Below are positions 13,216 through 21,464 of a stretch of DNA of 35,912 nucleotides, in pieces (position 1 is the first letter of the stretch; each line of letters opens with the position of its first letter). Both the position numbers and the translations under genes were made by a program. This DNA is from JAVBQJ01 sp045585875 (GTDB taxonomy: Bacteria; Verrucomicrobiota; Lentisphaeria; Victivallales; Victivallaceae). The notes under the pieces were generated by a model that saw nothing but the letters and a program-made list of their open reading frames with translations, was not told the origin of the DNA and ran no database searches. The stretch is from positions 1 through 35,912 of the forward strand of contig JAZMZH010000092.1 of the NCBI GenBank assembly GCA_045585875.1. Reading direction: 5' to 3'.

Positions 13216-15477
13216 ATGAGTTTTATCGACTGGATGATTGTGATCATCCCCTTCTCTTTCGTCCTCTATATCGCATGGGTTTCCCGCAGGTACGTGAAAG
13301 GCGTCGCCGACTTTCTGGCGGCCGGGCGCGTGTGCGGGCGGTATGTGATCAGTGTGGCCGACGTCGCAAACGCCCTGGCGGTCATCACCCTGATCGGCAT
13401 CGTGGAGGGAAACTACAAAACCGGTTTCGCCATCGGCTTTTGGAGCAGCGTCGGGGTGCCGCTCTCGATCGTCATGTCGCTGACGGGATTCTGCTTCTAC
13501 CGGTTCCGGGCGACCAAGGCGATGTCCTTCGGGCAGTTTCTGGAAATGCGCTACAGCCGGGGATTCCGCATCTTTGCCGCGACTCTGCGCACATTTTCCG
13601 AAACCCTGGCCAACATGATCGTGCCCGCGGTTTCCGCGCGTTTTTTCATCTGCCTCATCGGTCTGCCCTACACTTACGAGCTTTTCGGCCTTCACATATC
13701 CACTTTCGGCACCATTATCGTCCTCGTACTGCTGCTGGCCCTCTTCATCATCTGGTGCGGCGGCACCGTGGCGCTGATCATCACCGACGCGCTGCAGGCG
13801 ATTCTCACCTACCCCATTTTCGCGGTCATGGTCTTTTACGTCATTTCGCATTTTTCCTGGTTCGACGAGATCGCGCCCGTGATGGCGGACCGGGTGAAGG
13901 GCGAGAGTTTCCTGAATCCCTACGACGTCGAATCCCTGCGGGATTTCAACCTCTTCGCCCTGATCGTCACCCTGATGAACACCGTCCTCAACCGGGCAAG
14001 CTGGATCGGCGCCGGAGCCACCGCCGCGGGAAAAACTCCCCACGAACAGAAAATGGCCGGGGTGCTGGGCGCATGGCGCAACGGCTTCTCCTGGATCTTT
14101 TTCTTCGTCATGGCGGCGATGCTCATCACCACGCTCACCCACAACAATTATGTGCATCAGGCCCGGGAGATCCGCGCAGACCTCACCGCGCGGGCCGCGG
14201 CGGAGGCTTTCCCGAACGAGGAGACCCGGGCGGAATACGCCGCCGCGATCGACCGCCTGCCGGTGCAGGATCATGTCGCAGGCAGGGACGCGCCCTATTC
14301 GCAGCAGGATAACCCCGACACCCCGTATCTGGACACCGCGCTCGCAGTCCTGAGCTCAGGCCAAAACGGCAACGCCGATTTTCAGCAGTTCCGCACGCTC
14401 TATTACCAGCAGATGCTGCCGGTCACCATGCGTTACATCATGCCGGTGGGACTGCTGGGACTGCTGGCCCTGCTCATGGTGATGCTGATGGTCTCCACCG
14501 ACGACAGCCGCATCTTTTCCGGCGCCCTGACCATCGTGCAGGACATCGTGCTGCCCGTCTATAACAAACCGGTCTCCCGCGAAACGCATCTGCGCCTGCT
14601 CCGTCTGGCGACGCTCTTCATCGGGGTCCTCTTCTTCTTCGGGTCATTCTTCATGGCGCAGCTGGATTACATCAATCTCTTCTGCGTCATCACCACCAGC
14701 ATCTGGCTCGGCGGCGCCGGTCCGGTGATGATCGGCGGACTCTACACCCGTTTCGGCAATACGGCGGGCGCTTACGCCTCCCTCGCCGCGGGGACGATCG
14801 TCTCCGGCGGCGGCATCCTGGTGCAGAGAAACTGGGCGGACCATATTTACCCGTTTCTGGATGAAATGGGCTGGACGGAGGGGATCGGAAATTTCCTGGA
14901 AACGGTTTCCGCCCCCTTCAATCCCTACATCGTCTGGAGGATGGACGCCATCAAGTTTCCCATCAACTCCAACGAACTGTTTTTCATCGCGATGGTGCTC
15001 GGCATACTCTCCTATACGGCCGTCTCCCTGCTGACATTCAGGAAGCCCTTCAACCTCGACCGCATGCTGCACCGGAATCCCGGCAGCGCGGGCGCTCCGC
15101 CCCGGGCCGGAAGATTTTCCGTAAGGGGGATCATCGCCGGGATGGTCGGCATCGACGAAAATTACACCCGGGGCGACAAGGTGATCGCCTGGAGCGTCTT
15201 CTTTTACTCCTTCGTCTACGGCTTCCTCCTGGTCTTCGTCGGCGTGGCGGTCTGGAACATCTTCAGCGAATGGCCGCTGGAGTGGTGGAGCTGGTATTTC
15301 TTCCTGGTCAGTCTGGTGATCCCGGGGATCGTCGCCTGCGTCTCGACGGTATGGTTCACCTGGGGCGGCACGCGGGACCTCCTGCGCATGTTCCGCGATC
15401 TGAAGGACCGGGTGGACAATCCCCTGGACGACGGCAGGGTGAAGGACGGCACCACCCTCGCCGACAGCGAAGAATAA
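13216..15477 (+). CDS. Sodium:solute symporter family (SSF) transporter, enlarged
   Basis: A 753-residue inner-membrane transporter. The N-terminal part follows the SSF pattern: a first helix (WMIVIIPFSFVLYIAW), DFLAAGR, then SVADVANALAVITLIG, GFWSSVGVP, and FLEMRYSRGFRI, the family's characteristic loop. GALTIVQDIVLPVY near residue 460 matches the TM8 region. A soluble insertion at about 308-400 (charged, Ala/Glu/Asp-rich) splits two helices, and there is a C-terminal extension with three more helices and a charged tail, so it is much longer than the usual 480-600 residues. SSF members use a sodium gradient to import sugars, sialic acid or similar solutes. Position after a hexosaminidase suggests an amino sugar or oligosaccharide substrate (inference). 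No clear Shine-Dalgarno precedes the ATG. Confidence 0.9.
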   Translation: MSFIDWMIVIIPFSFVLYIAWVSRRYVKGVADFLAAGRVCGRYVISVADVANALAVITLIGIVEGNYKTGFAIGFWSSVGVPLSIVMSLTGFCFYRFRATKAMSFGQFLEMRYSRGFRIFAATLRTFSETLANMIVPAVSARFFICLIGLPYTYELFGLHISTFGTIIVLVLLLALFIIWCGGTVALIITDALQAILTYPIFAVMVFYVISHFSWFDEIAPVMADRVKGESFLNPYDVESLRDFNLFALIVTLMNTVLNRASWIGAGATAAGKTPHEQKMAGVLGAWRNGFSWIFFFVMAAMLITTLTHNNYVHQAREIRADLTARAAAEAFPNEETRAEYAAAIDRLPVQDHVAGRDAPYSQQDNPDTPYLDTALAVLSSGQNGNADFQQFRTLYYQQMLPVTMRYIMPVGLLGLLALLMVMLMVSTDDSRIFSGALTIVQDIVLPVYNKPVSRETHLRLLRLATLFIGVLFFFGSFFMAQLDYINLFCVITTSIWLGGAGPVMIGGLYTRFGNTAGAYASLAAGTIVSGGGILVQRNWADHIYPFLDEMGWTEGIGNFLETVSAPFNPYIVWRMDAIKFPINSNELFFIAMVLGILSYTAVSLLTFRKPFNLDRMLHRNPGSAGAPPRAGRFSVRGIIAGMVGIDENYTRGDKVIAWSVFFYSFVYGFLLVFVGVAVWNIFSEWPLEWWSWYFFLVSLVIPGIVACVSTVWFTWGGTRDLLRMFRDLKDRVDNPLDDGRVKDGTTLADSEE

Positions 15478-15502
15478 CCGGACGGACGGAGCCCGCGGCC
15501 GG

Positions 15503-15523
15503 GCCCCCGCGAACCGCGGGGGC
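15503..15523 (+). terminator. Hairpin after the SSF gene
   Basis: Perfect 9-bp inverted repeat GCCCCCGCG / CGCGGGGGC with a 3-nt loop. Only a weak T stretch follows, so termination strength is uncertain. Confidence 0.45.
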
Positions 15524-15548
15524 TTCCCGAACCGCCCGACCGGAGCAC

Positions 15549-15572
15549 AAAAAAGCCCGCCGGAGCGGGCTT
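15549..15572 (-). terminator. Rho-independent terminator of the oxygen-defence operon
   Basis: On the minus strand AAGCCCGC-tccg-GCGGGCTT is followed directly by T residues. It lies 26 nt beyond the rubredoxin stop codon. Confidence 0.85.
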
Positions 15573-15597
15573 GCGGCTGAACCTTGAAAACCGGAGG

Positions 15598-15753
15598 TTA
15601 TTCGGCTTCAAAGGCGCTCTTGTCGGCTCCGCAGTCGGGGCAGACCCAATCCGCGGGCAGATCCTCAAAGGCGGTGCCGGGGGCGACGCCCTGAGAAGGA
15701 TCTCCGTAGGCGGGATCGTAGACGTAGCCGCAGGGACAGACATACTTGGTCAT
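15598..15753 (-). CDS. Rubredoxin
   Basis: A 51-residue protein encoded from the ATG at 15753. The two iron-binding Cys pairs are CPCGY (Cys6, Cys8 region) and CPDCG (about 38-41), with YVYDPAYGDP and FEDLPADWVCP between them as in classical rubredoxins. The first knuckle reads C-P-C-G-Y (a one-residue gap) rather than the usual C-x-x-C-G, which is a variant seen in some short rubredoxins. It carries single electrons and is the expected donor to the flavodiiron protein, whose gene stops 15 nt upstream in the same operon. A terminator follows at 15549-15572, so it is the last gene of the unit. It is too short for most gene callers, but the frame and motif are clear. Confidence 0.95.
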   Translation of the reverse strand: MTKYVCPCGYVYDPAYGDPSQGVAPGTAFEDLPADWVCPDCGADKSAFEAE

Positions 15754-15768
15754 TTTCTTCTCCTTCAT

Positions 15769-16965
15769 TCAGTTGATGGTTGCGACGGCCTTCACGGTCT
15801 CGTCGAATATTTTTTCCAATTCCTCACGGGTGGGGATATACCGGACCGCCAGCGGCGCCGCGAGCGGCATGGCGCAGCCCATGTCGGTGAGTATCTTATA
15901 GAGGTTTTTGTGGGCTTCGCCGCTCCAGCCGAAACTGCCGAAGGCGATCGCCGCGAGATTCTTCGGCTTCAGCCCCTGCATGTAGGTCATCACGTCCGCC
16001 ACCGAGGGGAAGATCTGATTGTTCATGGTGGGACTGCCCACGGCGAGGATCCCGGCGTCCATCAGCGCGGTCATGACTTCGCTGCGGTCGGAAGCCTGGA
16101 GGTTGAACACGTCCACCTGCATGCCCGTACTGCGCATGGCGTCGGCGATGGTGTCGGCGATGGCGGCGGTGGAACCCCACATGGTGTCGTAGACCACCAC
16201 GCCCCGGCGCTTGCCCTCCTGCAGCGCCCACTTGCGGTAGTTCCGCAGAGGCACGGCGCAGTCGCCGCCCCGCCACAGAGGCCCGTGATCGGGGGCGATG
16301 ATGTCGATGTCGAAGCCCAGGGAGGGCAGAGAATCCAGCAGCGCCAGAATCTTCTTCGCCTGGAGAAGCAGGATGTTGGCGAAATACTTTTTCGCCTCCA
16401 GCTCCAGCAGCTCCGGCGGCAGCTCGTCGGCGAAGAGCGCCGACGAGGCCAGGTGCATCCCGAAAGCGTCCTGGGAAAAGAGCAGCTTCGACTTGTCCAG
16501 CCATGCCGCCATGCTGTCCGGCCAGTGGAGCATCGCGGTCTCCACAAAGGAGAGACTCTCCCGGCCCAGCTCCAGTTTGCATCCGGTGCCGAGAGGCTCG
16601 ATCTTCACCTCCGGGAAGTGGCGGGCCAGGGTCTTGACCCCCATGGGACTGGCGAAGATGCGCTCCGGACGGAAGGCCGCCGCCGCGCGGGGCAGCGCTC
16701 CGGAGTGGTCCATCTCCGAGTGGAGGCTGACCAGATAGTCGATCTTGCCCTCCGGCAGTATCGAGAGGATCCGGGCGCGCATCTCGTCGAAGAACGGAGC
16801 CTTTACCGTATCGATGAGCGTGATCTTTTCATCCAGGATCAGAAAGGCGTTGTAGGTGGTGCCCCGACCGGTGGAGTAGCCGTGGAAATTGCGTACATGC
16901 CAGTCCACGGCGCCCACCCACCAGACGGAATCGGTGACTTTCACCGCTTTCAGAAATTTATCCAT
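15769..16965 (-). CDS. Flavodiiron protein (rubredoxin:oxygen/NO oxidoreductase)
   Basis: A 398-residue cytoplasmic enzyme that reduces O2 to water (or NO to N2O) with electrons from rubredoxin. The N-terminal metallo-beta-lactamase-like domain carries the diiron ligands: His82, Glu84 and Asp86 in LHSEMDHSG, His147 in AMLHWPDSM, Asp166 in SQDAFG and the His of APDHGPLW near 227. All ligands are present, so an active diiron centre is expected. From about residue 255 the flavodoxin domain begins (VVVYDTMWGSTAAIADTIADA is the FMN phosphate loop and helix), followed by GSPTMNN and FGSFGWSGEA. The gene lies 7 nt after the superoxide reductase gene and 15 nt before rubredoxin. The trio is a standard oxygen-defence set of anaerobes. 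Confidence 0.96.
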   Translation of the reverse strand: MDKFLKAVKVTDSVWWVGAVDWHVRNFHGYSTGRGTTYNAFLILDEKITLIDTVKAPFFDEMRARILSILPEGKIDYLVSLHSEMDHSGALPRAAAAFRPERIFASPMGVKTLARHFPEVKIEPLGTGCKLELGRESLSFVETAMLHWPDSMAAWLDKSKLLFSQDAFGMHLASSALFADELPPELLELEAKKYFANILLLQAKKILALLDSLPSLGFDIDIIAPDHGPLWRGGDCAVPLRNYRKWALQEGKRRGVVVYDTMWGSTAAIADTIADAMRSTGMQVDVFNLQASDRSEVMTALMDAGILAVGSPTMNNQIFPSVADVMTYMQGLKPKNLAAIAFGSFGWSGEAHKNLYKILTDMGCAMPLAAPLAVRYIPTREELEKIFDETVKAVATIN

Positions 16966-16972
16966 CTTTTTT

Positions 16973-17344
16973 TTACGCTTCCCAAAGGCCGTGAATGTTG
17001 CAGTAACTCCTGACCCTCATGCCGGGACGCGCTTTCACATAAAATTCGGCCTCGGGTTTCCCGTTCGGGTCAAGGTATTTGGTGTTGGCGTAATCGCCGT
17101 TGATGATCTCGATCCACTGGATGTGGTGTTCGGGGGTCATGGGGTGCGGCGCCGCGCCCACTTTCACCCGGGTGCCGTTGTCGAGGGCCTCGATCACCGG
17201 GAGGTGCTTTTCGCTGCCCGCGTCCACGGTTTTGGCGCTCAGAGGCTCCATCGGCTGTCCGCAGCACACCGGAACGGCCCCCGGATTCCGGATCTCCACC
17301 ACGAGACCGCAACGGCTGCATCGGAAAATTTCGTTCCTTTTCAT
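16973..17344 (-). CDS. dfx: Desulfoferrodoxin, class I superoxide reductase
   Basis: A 123-residue protein with two iron centres. The N-terminal desulforedoxin domain has Cys9, Cys12, Cys28 and Cys29 (CSRC and VCCGQP). The superoxide-reducing centre uses His47 in SEKHLPV, His67 and His73 in HPMTPEHH, and Cys115 with His118 in YCNIHGLW. The Glu45-Lys46-His47 motif that guides superoxide is intact. It reduces superoxide to hydrogen peroxide without releasing oxygen. AAGGAGAAAAGGAG sits upstream of the ATG at 17344. It is the first gene of the operon and has a near-consensus promoter at 17410-17438. No peroxidase gene is in the operon, so the peroxide must be removed by something outside it or by the rubredoxin-linked partner. 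Confidence 0.96.
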   Translation of the reverse strand: MKRNEIFRCSRCGLVVEIRNPGAVPVCCGQPMEPLSAKTVDAGSEKHLPVIEALDNGTRVKVGAAPHPMTPEHHIQWIEIINGDYANTKYLDPNGKPEAEFYVKARPGMRVRSYCNIHGLWEA

Positions 17345-17409
17345 ACTCTTTTTTCTCCTTTTCTCCTTTTCAGGCCGGCCAACCGCGGCCGACTCCCCTC
17401 TGTTACTGG

Positions 17410-17438
17410 AATATAACGCAAAAAATCATCTTTGTCAA
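17410..17438 (-). promoter_or_regulatory. Near-consensus sigma70 promoter for the oxygen-defence operon
   Basis: Minus-strand perfect TTGACA (17433-17438), a 17-nt spacer and TATATT (17410-17415), about 60 nt before the dfx start codon. Confidence 0.8.
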
Positions 17439-17448
17439 ATCGGCGGAA

Positions 17449-18054
17449 TCATTTTTCTCCTTCGCCGGAGAGGATCGTCAGATCCCGCAGCACCCAGCTG
17501 CCGTCGGGATAGACGTCGGCCGTCAGCAGGGTCCGGCCGCCGCCGGAAACGCTCTCCCGCATGGATTTTTCAAGCTCCGGGGCAACCTTCTCGTTGGCGA
17601 AGTATTTCTCAAAGGGATAGCGGAACGTATATACGGCGGCCTCGGCCTTCACCATATCTCCGGAAGCCCGATCCCAATAGAATTCGCCCGGCATGACCCG
17701 GCGGACATCCTTCACCCGGATGCACTCCCCGCGCCCCGCCAGCTCCTCCCGGGATTCGGCGATCTCCACGGCCCGGGCCATCCCGTCGCCGTCCCGCTCC
17801 AGGAGCACCCAGGCTTCCCGCATCCAGGCGTCCCCGACGATCCGCCCCGTTTCGCAGCGGCCCTCGCAGTTCAGACGCACGTAACGCCCCCGAAAAGGAT
17901 CGTAGGGATCGTAGAGCGTCACCTCAAACTTGAAGCGCGCGGGCTTGCCGGAGGGGAATTCGAAGCTCTTGATCCGATACGCCGGATAGGCCAGGATCAG
18001 CAGCAGAGCGGCGATGTAACAGATCAGACGGATGCGGTCGCTCTTCCTATTCAT
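17449..18054 (-). CDS. GDYXXLXY-type membrane-anchored protein
   Basis: A 201-residue protein with one N-terminal membrane helix (residues 10-27, LICYIAALLLILAYPAY) and an extracytoplasmic beta-rich part. The segment PYDPFRGRYVRLNCEG near residue 50 matches the GDYXXLXY motif that names this family, with the first Asp replaced by Arg. Later, KSMRESVSGG and LTADVYPDGSWVLRDLTI follow the family pattern, a tail that normally reads as V.V..DG...L..L.I. Family members are usually encoded beside a DUF2157 or DUF4401 membrane protein, as here: the start overlaps the DUF2157 stop by 8 nt. The biochemical role is unknown. It is the last gene of its unit; no clear terminator was seen. Confidence 0.75.
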   Translation of the reverse strand: MNRKSDRIRLICYIAALLLILAYPAYRIKSFEFPSGKPARFKFEVTLYDPYDPFRGRYVRLNCEGRCETGRIVGDAWMREAWVLLERDGDGMARAVEIAESREELAGRGECIRVKDVRRVMPGEFYWDRASGDMVKAEAAVYTFRYPFEKYFANEKVAPELEKSMRESVSGGGRTLLTADVYPDGSWVLRDLTILSGEGEK

Positions 18055-19315
18055 GGCTCACCTCCTCCGCGCCCGCGGCGGCGCGCTTCCTGTGCCGTAC
18101 GAAAATCAAGTTGGCCGCGATGAACGCGAGACCGCAGACGATGAAGCCCATCCCCCGGACGATCAGCCCGATGCGGTCGTCGAAAAATCGGGCCGTGACC
18201 ACCGCCGCCAGACACATCAGACCGCAGTTGAAAACACTCATCCGGTTTCTCCGGCAGCCCGTAACCAGGAGGAGAATGCCGGAGATCAGCAGCAGCGCGG
18301 CGCATACAAGCGTCTGCCCCGCCATCCGGGACAGGCCGGCCGCCATCACGGCGGCCAGCACCGCGGCCGCGGGCAGGCAGGCGAGGTTGCGGCGCCGGAG
18401 GGCCGCCGCCGCGGTCAGCACCCAGGCCGCCGTGATCAGCAGCGCCGTGGGCACGTCGCAGTGAAGATTCAGCGCGCCCTCTTCAATACTGCCCACGGCC
18501 AGAAAGACCAGCAGATAGACAAAGGGGATGTTGAAGAGCGGATTTCCGGTTTCCACCCTCGCCGCCGGCAGGATCACGAGGGCGGCCAGCAGGGGCAGCA
18601 GCCCCATAATCAGCGCCAGCCCCGGCTCCATATACCGTCCGAGACTGTGACCGGTCTGCGCGGAAAAGACCCCGAAACACACCAGCAGCATCAGCCCCGA
18701 CCACCACTTGAGGCGGCCTCCGCCCCGGATCATGCCGGAGAGGAAAAACGGCGCCGACGCCAGGGCGAAAACCACGCCCCACCAGTTTCCCACCGCGAAT
18801 AATCCCCCTGCGGCGAAGAGGGAGGCGAAAAGCACCGGACGGAAGATGTAAATCAGCGGCAGAGTGATGCCGAGCACCAGCGTAACGAAATCGCAAAGGT
18901 CCCCGTCGAGATTGTAGATCTGGGAAATCACCGCGCAGCTGGTGACCGCACCGGCCCCGGTGAGCAGGGCAGAGGCCCCGCGCCAGCCCTGCCCGGCGCT
19001 CCGATACAGCGTAACGATGCCGACCCCTCCGGCGATGAAGACCGGCAGCAGGGCGATGACCAGCTGCCAGAAGCGCCCGAGGGCTTCCCAGTTGTAATTC
19101 ACCAGCAGGATGAAGCCGGCCCCCGTCAGTGCGGCGCCGATTGCGGCCAGCACCGCCGCCACATAGCGGTCGCGGCTGATCCGGCCCGCCGTTTCCCGAC
19201 TGCACCACGCCCGCAGACCGTCGGCTCCGGCCTCGTCCAGAAAACCCTCGCTGCGCCATATCGGGATGAATTCCGCGACTTTGGCGGCGAAAGCCCGTTC
19301 GTGTCTCTCTGCCAT
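18047..19315 (-). CDS. DUF2157 polytopic membrane protein
   Basis: A 422-residue protein starting at the ATG at 19315, chosen because AAGGAG is a few nt upstream. The soluble N-terminus (about 1-60, ending SRDRYVAAVLAAIGAAL) followed by GFILLVNYNWEALGRFWQL is the diagnostic DUF2157 entry. After it come a dozen or more hydrophobic segments with short loops. The function of the family is not established. It overlaps the GDYXXLXY gene, the usual partner, suggesting a membrane complex (inference). It has its own promoter (19357-19385), partly inside the 3' end of the radical SAM gene. Confidence 0.85.
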   Translation of the reverse strand: MAERHERAFAAKVAEFIPIWRSEGFLDEAGADGLRAWCSRETAGRISRDRYVAAVLAAIGAALTGAGFILLVNYNWEALGRFWQLVIALLPVFIAGGVGIVTLYRSAGQGWRGASALLTGAGAVTSCAVISQIYNLDGDLCDFVTLVLGITLPLIYIFRPVLFASLFAAGGLFAVGNWWGVVFALASAPFFLSGMIRGGGRLKWWSGLMLLVCFGVFSAQTGHSLGRYMEPGLALIMGLLPLLAALVILPAARVETGNPLFNIPFVYLLVFLAVGSIEEGALNLHCDVPTALLITAAWVLTAAAALRRRNLACLPAAAVLAAVMAAGLSRMAGQTLVCAALLLISGILLLVTGCRRNRMSVFNCGLMCLAAVVTARFFDDRIGLIVRGMGFIVCGLAFIAANLIFVRHRKRAAAGAEEVSHE

Positions 19316-19356
19316 AAAAAGCTCCTTCTTTTCGGCGTATGCTCCGATCCGGGAGC

Positions 19357-19385
19357 AATATATCACGTTCAGCGGACGATGTCAA
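19357..19385 (-). promoter_or_regulatory. Near-consensus sigma70 promoter for the DUF2157-GDYXXLXY pair
   Basis: Minus-strand perfect TTGACA (19380-19385), a 17-nt spacer and TATATT (19357-19362). The -35 is inside the radical SAM coding region. Immediately downstream, TGCTCC-gatccg-GGAGCA (19340-19357) is a palindrome over the expected transcription start, a candidate operator. Confidence 0.75.
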
Positions 19386-20277
19386 GACCCGTCCCGTCGA
19401 AAACGGGAATAAACTCCTCCGCGGCCGCGCCCCGCCCCTGGGTGAAGCCGTCGGTCATGCCGAGATCAAACATCTCCGCGACCACCCTCCCGTAGGCCCG
19501 CTCCCCCACCCGGCGGTTCAATTCCGGAAACTCCCCGTTCAGGACCCGCCCGCAGGGCAGATATTGACGCAGCAGACTGAAAAGCACCTCCCCGGGCCGG
19601 AAATTTTCGGCCACCAGACGCACCACCGCCAGCGAATCCTCCAGCCCGCCGGGCAGCATCATGTGACGGATCAGGACGCCCCGCCGGAGCAGCCCCTCCC
19701 CGTCGATGACGTAAGGGCCGGTCTGACGGATCATTTCCCGGATGGCGGCGAGGGCGACCTCCGGATAGTCCGCCGCCCCGCTGTAAAGAGCGGCGCGGCG
19801 GGAGGAGGCGTATTTGAAATCCGGCAGATAAATCTGCACTTTCCCCTCGAAAAGCTTCAGGGTTTCCACCGATTCATAGCCCCCGGAATTGTAGATCACG
19901 GGCACCCCGGGCGGCTCCTCCAGGGATTCCAGCACGGCCCCGGCGAAGTGGGTGGGAGTTACCAGATCGATGTTGTGGGCTCCCGCCTCCTCCAGACGCC
20001 GGTAGATGCGGCGCAGAGCCGCCGCGTCCGCCTCCCACCCGGCGAGGCCCCGGCTCAGATCGTAATTCTGGCAGTAAACGCAGCGGAGATTGCACCCGGA
20101 GAAAAAAACCGTGCCCGCCCCCCGGGTGCCGCTCACCGGAGGCTCTTCCCAGAAGTGCAGACCGGCCCGGGCCACCCGGGCGGTCAGCGGCTGTCCGCAA
20201 TACCCCAAAACCCCGGTCCCGCCCTGACGGAGCGGTCGTTCAACCCCGCAGCGGCGGGGGCAGATCCGGCAGATCAT
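19369..20277 (-). CDS. Radical SAM protein, PflA-like (COG1313 type)
   Basis: A 302-residue enzyme. The iron-sulfur motif that binds S-adenosylmethionine is SGCNLRCVYCQN (Cys62, Cys66, Cys69). The N-terminus has an additional Cys cluster (ICRICPRRCGVER with Cys27 later in GYCGQP), as in pyruvate-formate-lyase-activase-like proteins of the COG1313 group. VPVIYNSGGYES and VQIYLPDFKYA are the usual barrel strands of this group, with RHMMLPGG near 210. Members of this group are often called putative glycyl-radical activators, but their real substrates are mostly unknown, and no glycyl radical enzyme is in this window. The start lies 1 nt after the stop of the MmcB-like gene, so the two are co-transcribed. 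Confidence 0.88.
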   Translation of the reverse strand: MICRICPRRCGVERPLRQGGTGVLGYCGQPLTARVARAGLHFWEEPPVSGTRGAGTVFFSGCNLRCVYCQNYDLSRGLAGWEADAAALRRIYRRLEEAGAHNIDLVTPTHFAGAVLESLEEPPGVPVIYNSGGYESVETLKLFEGKVQIYLPDFKYASSRRAALYSGAADYPEVALAAIREMIRQTGPYVIDGEGLLRRGVLIRHMMLPGGLEDSLAVVRLVAENFRPGEVLFSLLRQYLPCGRVLNGEFPELNRRVGERAYGRVVAEMFDLGMTDGFTQGRGAAAEEFIPVFDGTGLDIVR

Positions 20278-20278
20278 C

Positions 20279-21139
20279 TCAATCCCCGAAGAGCGGTTTC
20301 AGACGCCGCCGCGGCGGACGGCAGAGCCGGATGCGGCCGCTGCGCCCCACGACGACCCCCTCTTTGAAGAGGACGCTCTCCACACTGCACGCGGCGATGT
20401 TGAACGCCAGGTGGAGACGGCTCTCGGCGGAACAATTCTGCCGGGTCGCCACCCGGGCCACCCTTATGCCGCCGTCCGGATAGACGTGCAGCAGCCCCCA
20501 TCCGTCGGCGATCTCCTCGGGTTCCACCACATGCGCCGGGACGGCGATGTAGAGGTAATCGGCCGCGCCGGCAGCGCGGACCTTTTCCAGACGGCTGCCC
20601 TTGAAGAGGGCGTGCTGCACCCGGGAGTGCCTCCGCATGAGCTTCTGATATTCCGGATCGGAGGAGGAGGCGTAGTCGAAGGTCCTGAATTCGGCGAAGA
20701 GCTCGCCGCCCACCGCCAGCCAGGGTTCGTTTTCACGGATCCGCGCCTCCAGACGCATCCGGGCGGCCCGGAGCTCCCTGAGTTCCCGGGTCAGCTCCTC
20801 GGCCCCGGCGCACTCGGGCAGACACTCGCCCCGGTCGGTGAACACATCCACCGCCACCGTGCGGGAAACCCGGGAAACCATGTTCCGTCCCGAACCGGTG
20901 CGGTCCACCCAAAACGCCGCCGCGTCCACCAGATATCTGCTGATCCGCGACGGCACCCTCATGGCGAGACCGGCGGGGTCCTGAGCGGCCAGAAACGCGG
21001 CGACGGCGCGGCGCATGACGCTCTGGGTCAGCGTTTCGCGGGGCATGTCGAAGAGATCGGGGGTGACCGCCGTCTTTCGCGCCGGTTTCCTGCCTTCACG
21101 GGCCGGAGCTCCGGCCTCTCTGTTTTTCGGAGCAGACAT
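20279..21139 (-). CDS. MmcB-like protein (putative DNA-repair-associated nuclease fold)
   Basis: A 286-residue protein from ATG 21139; a TTG two codons earlier is also possible, and neither has a clear ribosome site. Residues 1-35 are basic and disordered. From about 36 to 250 the order of segments is reminiscent of MmcB-type proteins: an N-terminal helix (SVMRRAVAAFLAAQDPAG), VPSRISRYLVDAAAF, TVAVDVF, and the paired strands GAADYLYIAVP and GWGLLHVYPDGGIRVARVA, which resembles the family's conserved end. A coiled-coil-like helix (about 112-138, EELTRELRELRAARMRLEAR) is inserted between them and makes the protein longer than usual. I could not place a convincing PD-(D/E)xK active site. The assignment rests on remembered similarity of the strand pattern and is tentative. 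Confidence 0.4.
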   Translation of the reverse strand: MSAPKNREAGAPAREGRKPARKTAVTPDLFDMPRETLTQSVMRRAVAAFLAAQDPAGLAMRVPSRISRYLVDAAAFWVDRTGSGRNMVSRVSRTVAVDVFTDRGECLPECAGAEELTRELRELRAARMRLEARIRENEPWLAVGGELFAEFRTFDYASSSDPEYQKLMRRHSRVQHALFKGSRLEKVRAAGAADYLYIAVPAHVVEPEEIADGWGLLHVYPDGGIRVARVATRQNCSAESRLHLAFNIAACSVESVLFKEGVVVGRSGRIRLCRPPRRRLKPLFGD

Positions 21140-21464
21140 TGTCAAAAAATATCCGGGGTTCTTCCGCTGCAGTATCGTCCTGAGAAGGCATTGCCGAAAG
21201 GAGCGCCTTTGGATTTCGGATGGATCGCAAAAAAGACGAATCGGGCAATTTGAGCGCGGCTACCCGCAGGGTAACCGCCGAAAATGCTCCCGGTCCGGAC
21301 TTTTGCGAGCCCCCGAAAGGCATGGCGATCGTTTCAGCAATGCCGTCCTTTCCTTAAAATACAGCCTTTTAGCGGGATTGTCAAATCAAACACTTGTAAA
21401 AACGCCGCCGCGGGTGTATTTTAAAGAAGCATCATAAAGAACAGCAAACAATGTCGAGGTTATT
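21140..21464. other. Intergenic region upstream of yebC
   Basis: About 325 nt with no convincing gene on either strand. It holds the yebC promoter (21394-21422) and a near-perfect 23-bp palindrome GCGGCTACCC-gca-GGGTAACCGC (21256-21278, one mismatch). Confidence 0.6.
21394..21422 (+). promoter_or_regulatory. Sigma70-like promoter for the yebC operon
   Basis: TTGTAA (21394-21399), a 17-nt spacer and TATTTT (21417-21422), 42 nt before the yebC ATG. It would serve the seven plus-strand genes up to 29863. Confidence 0.55.
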
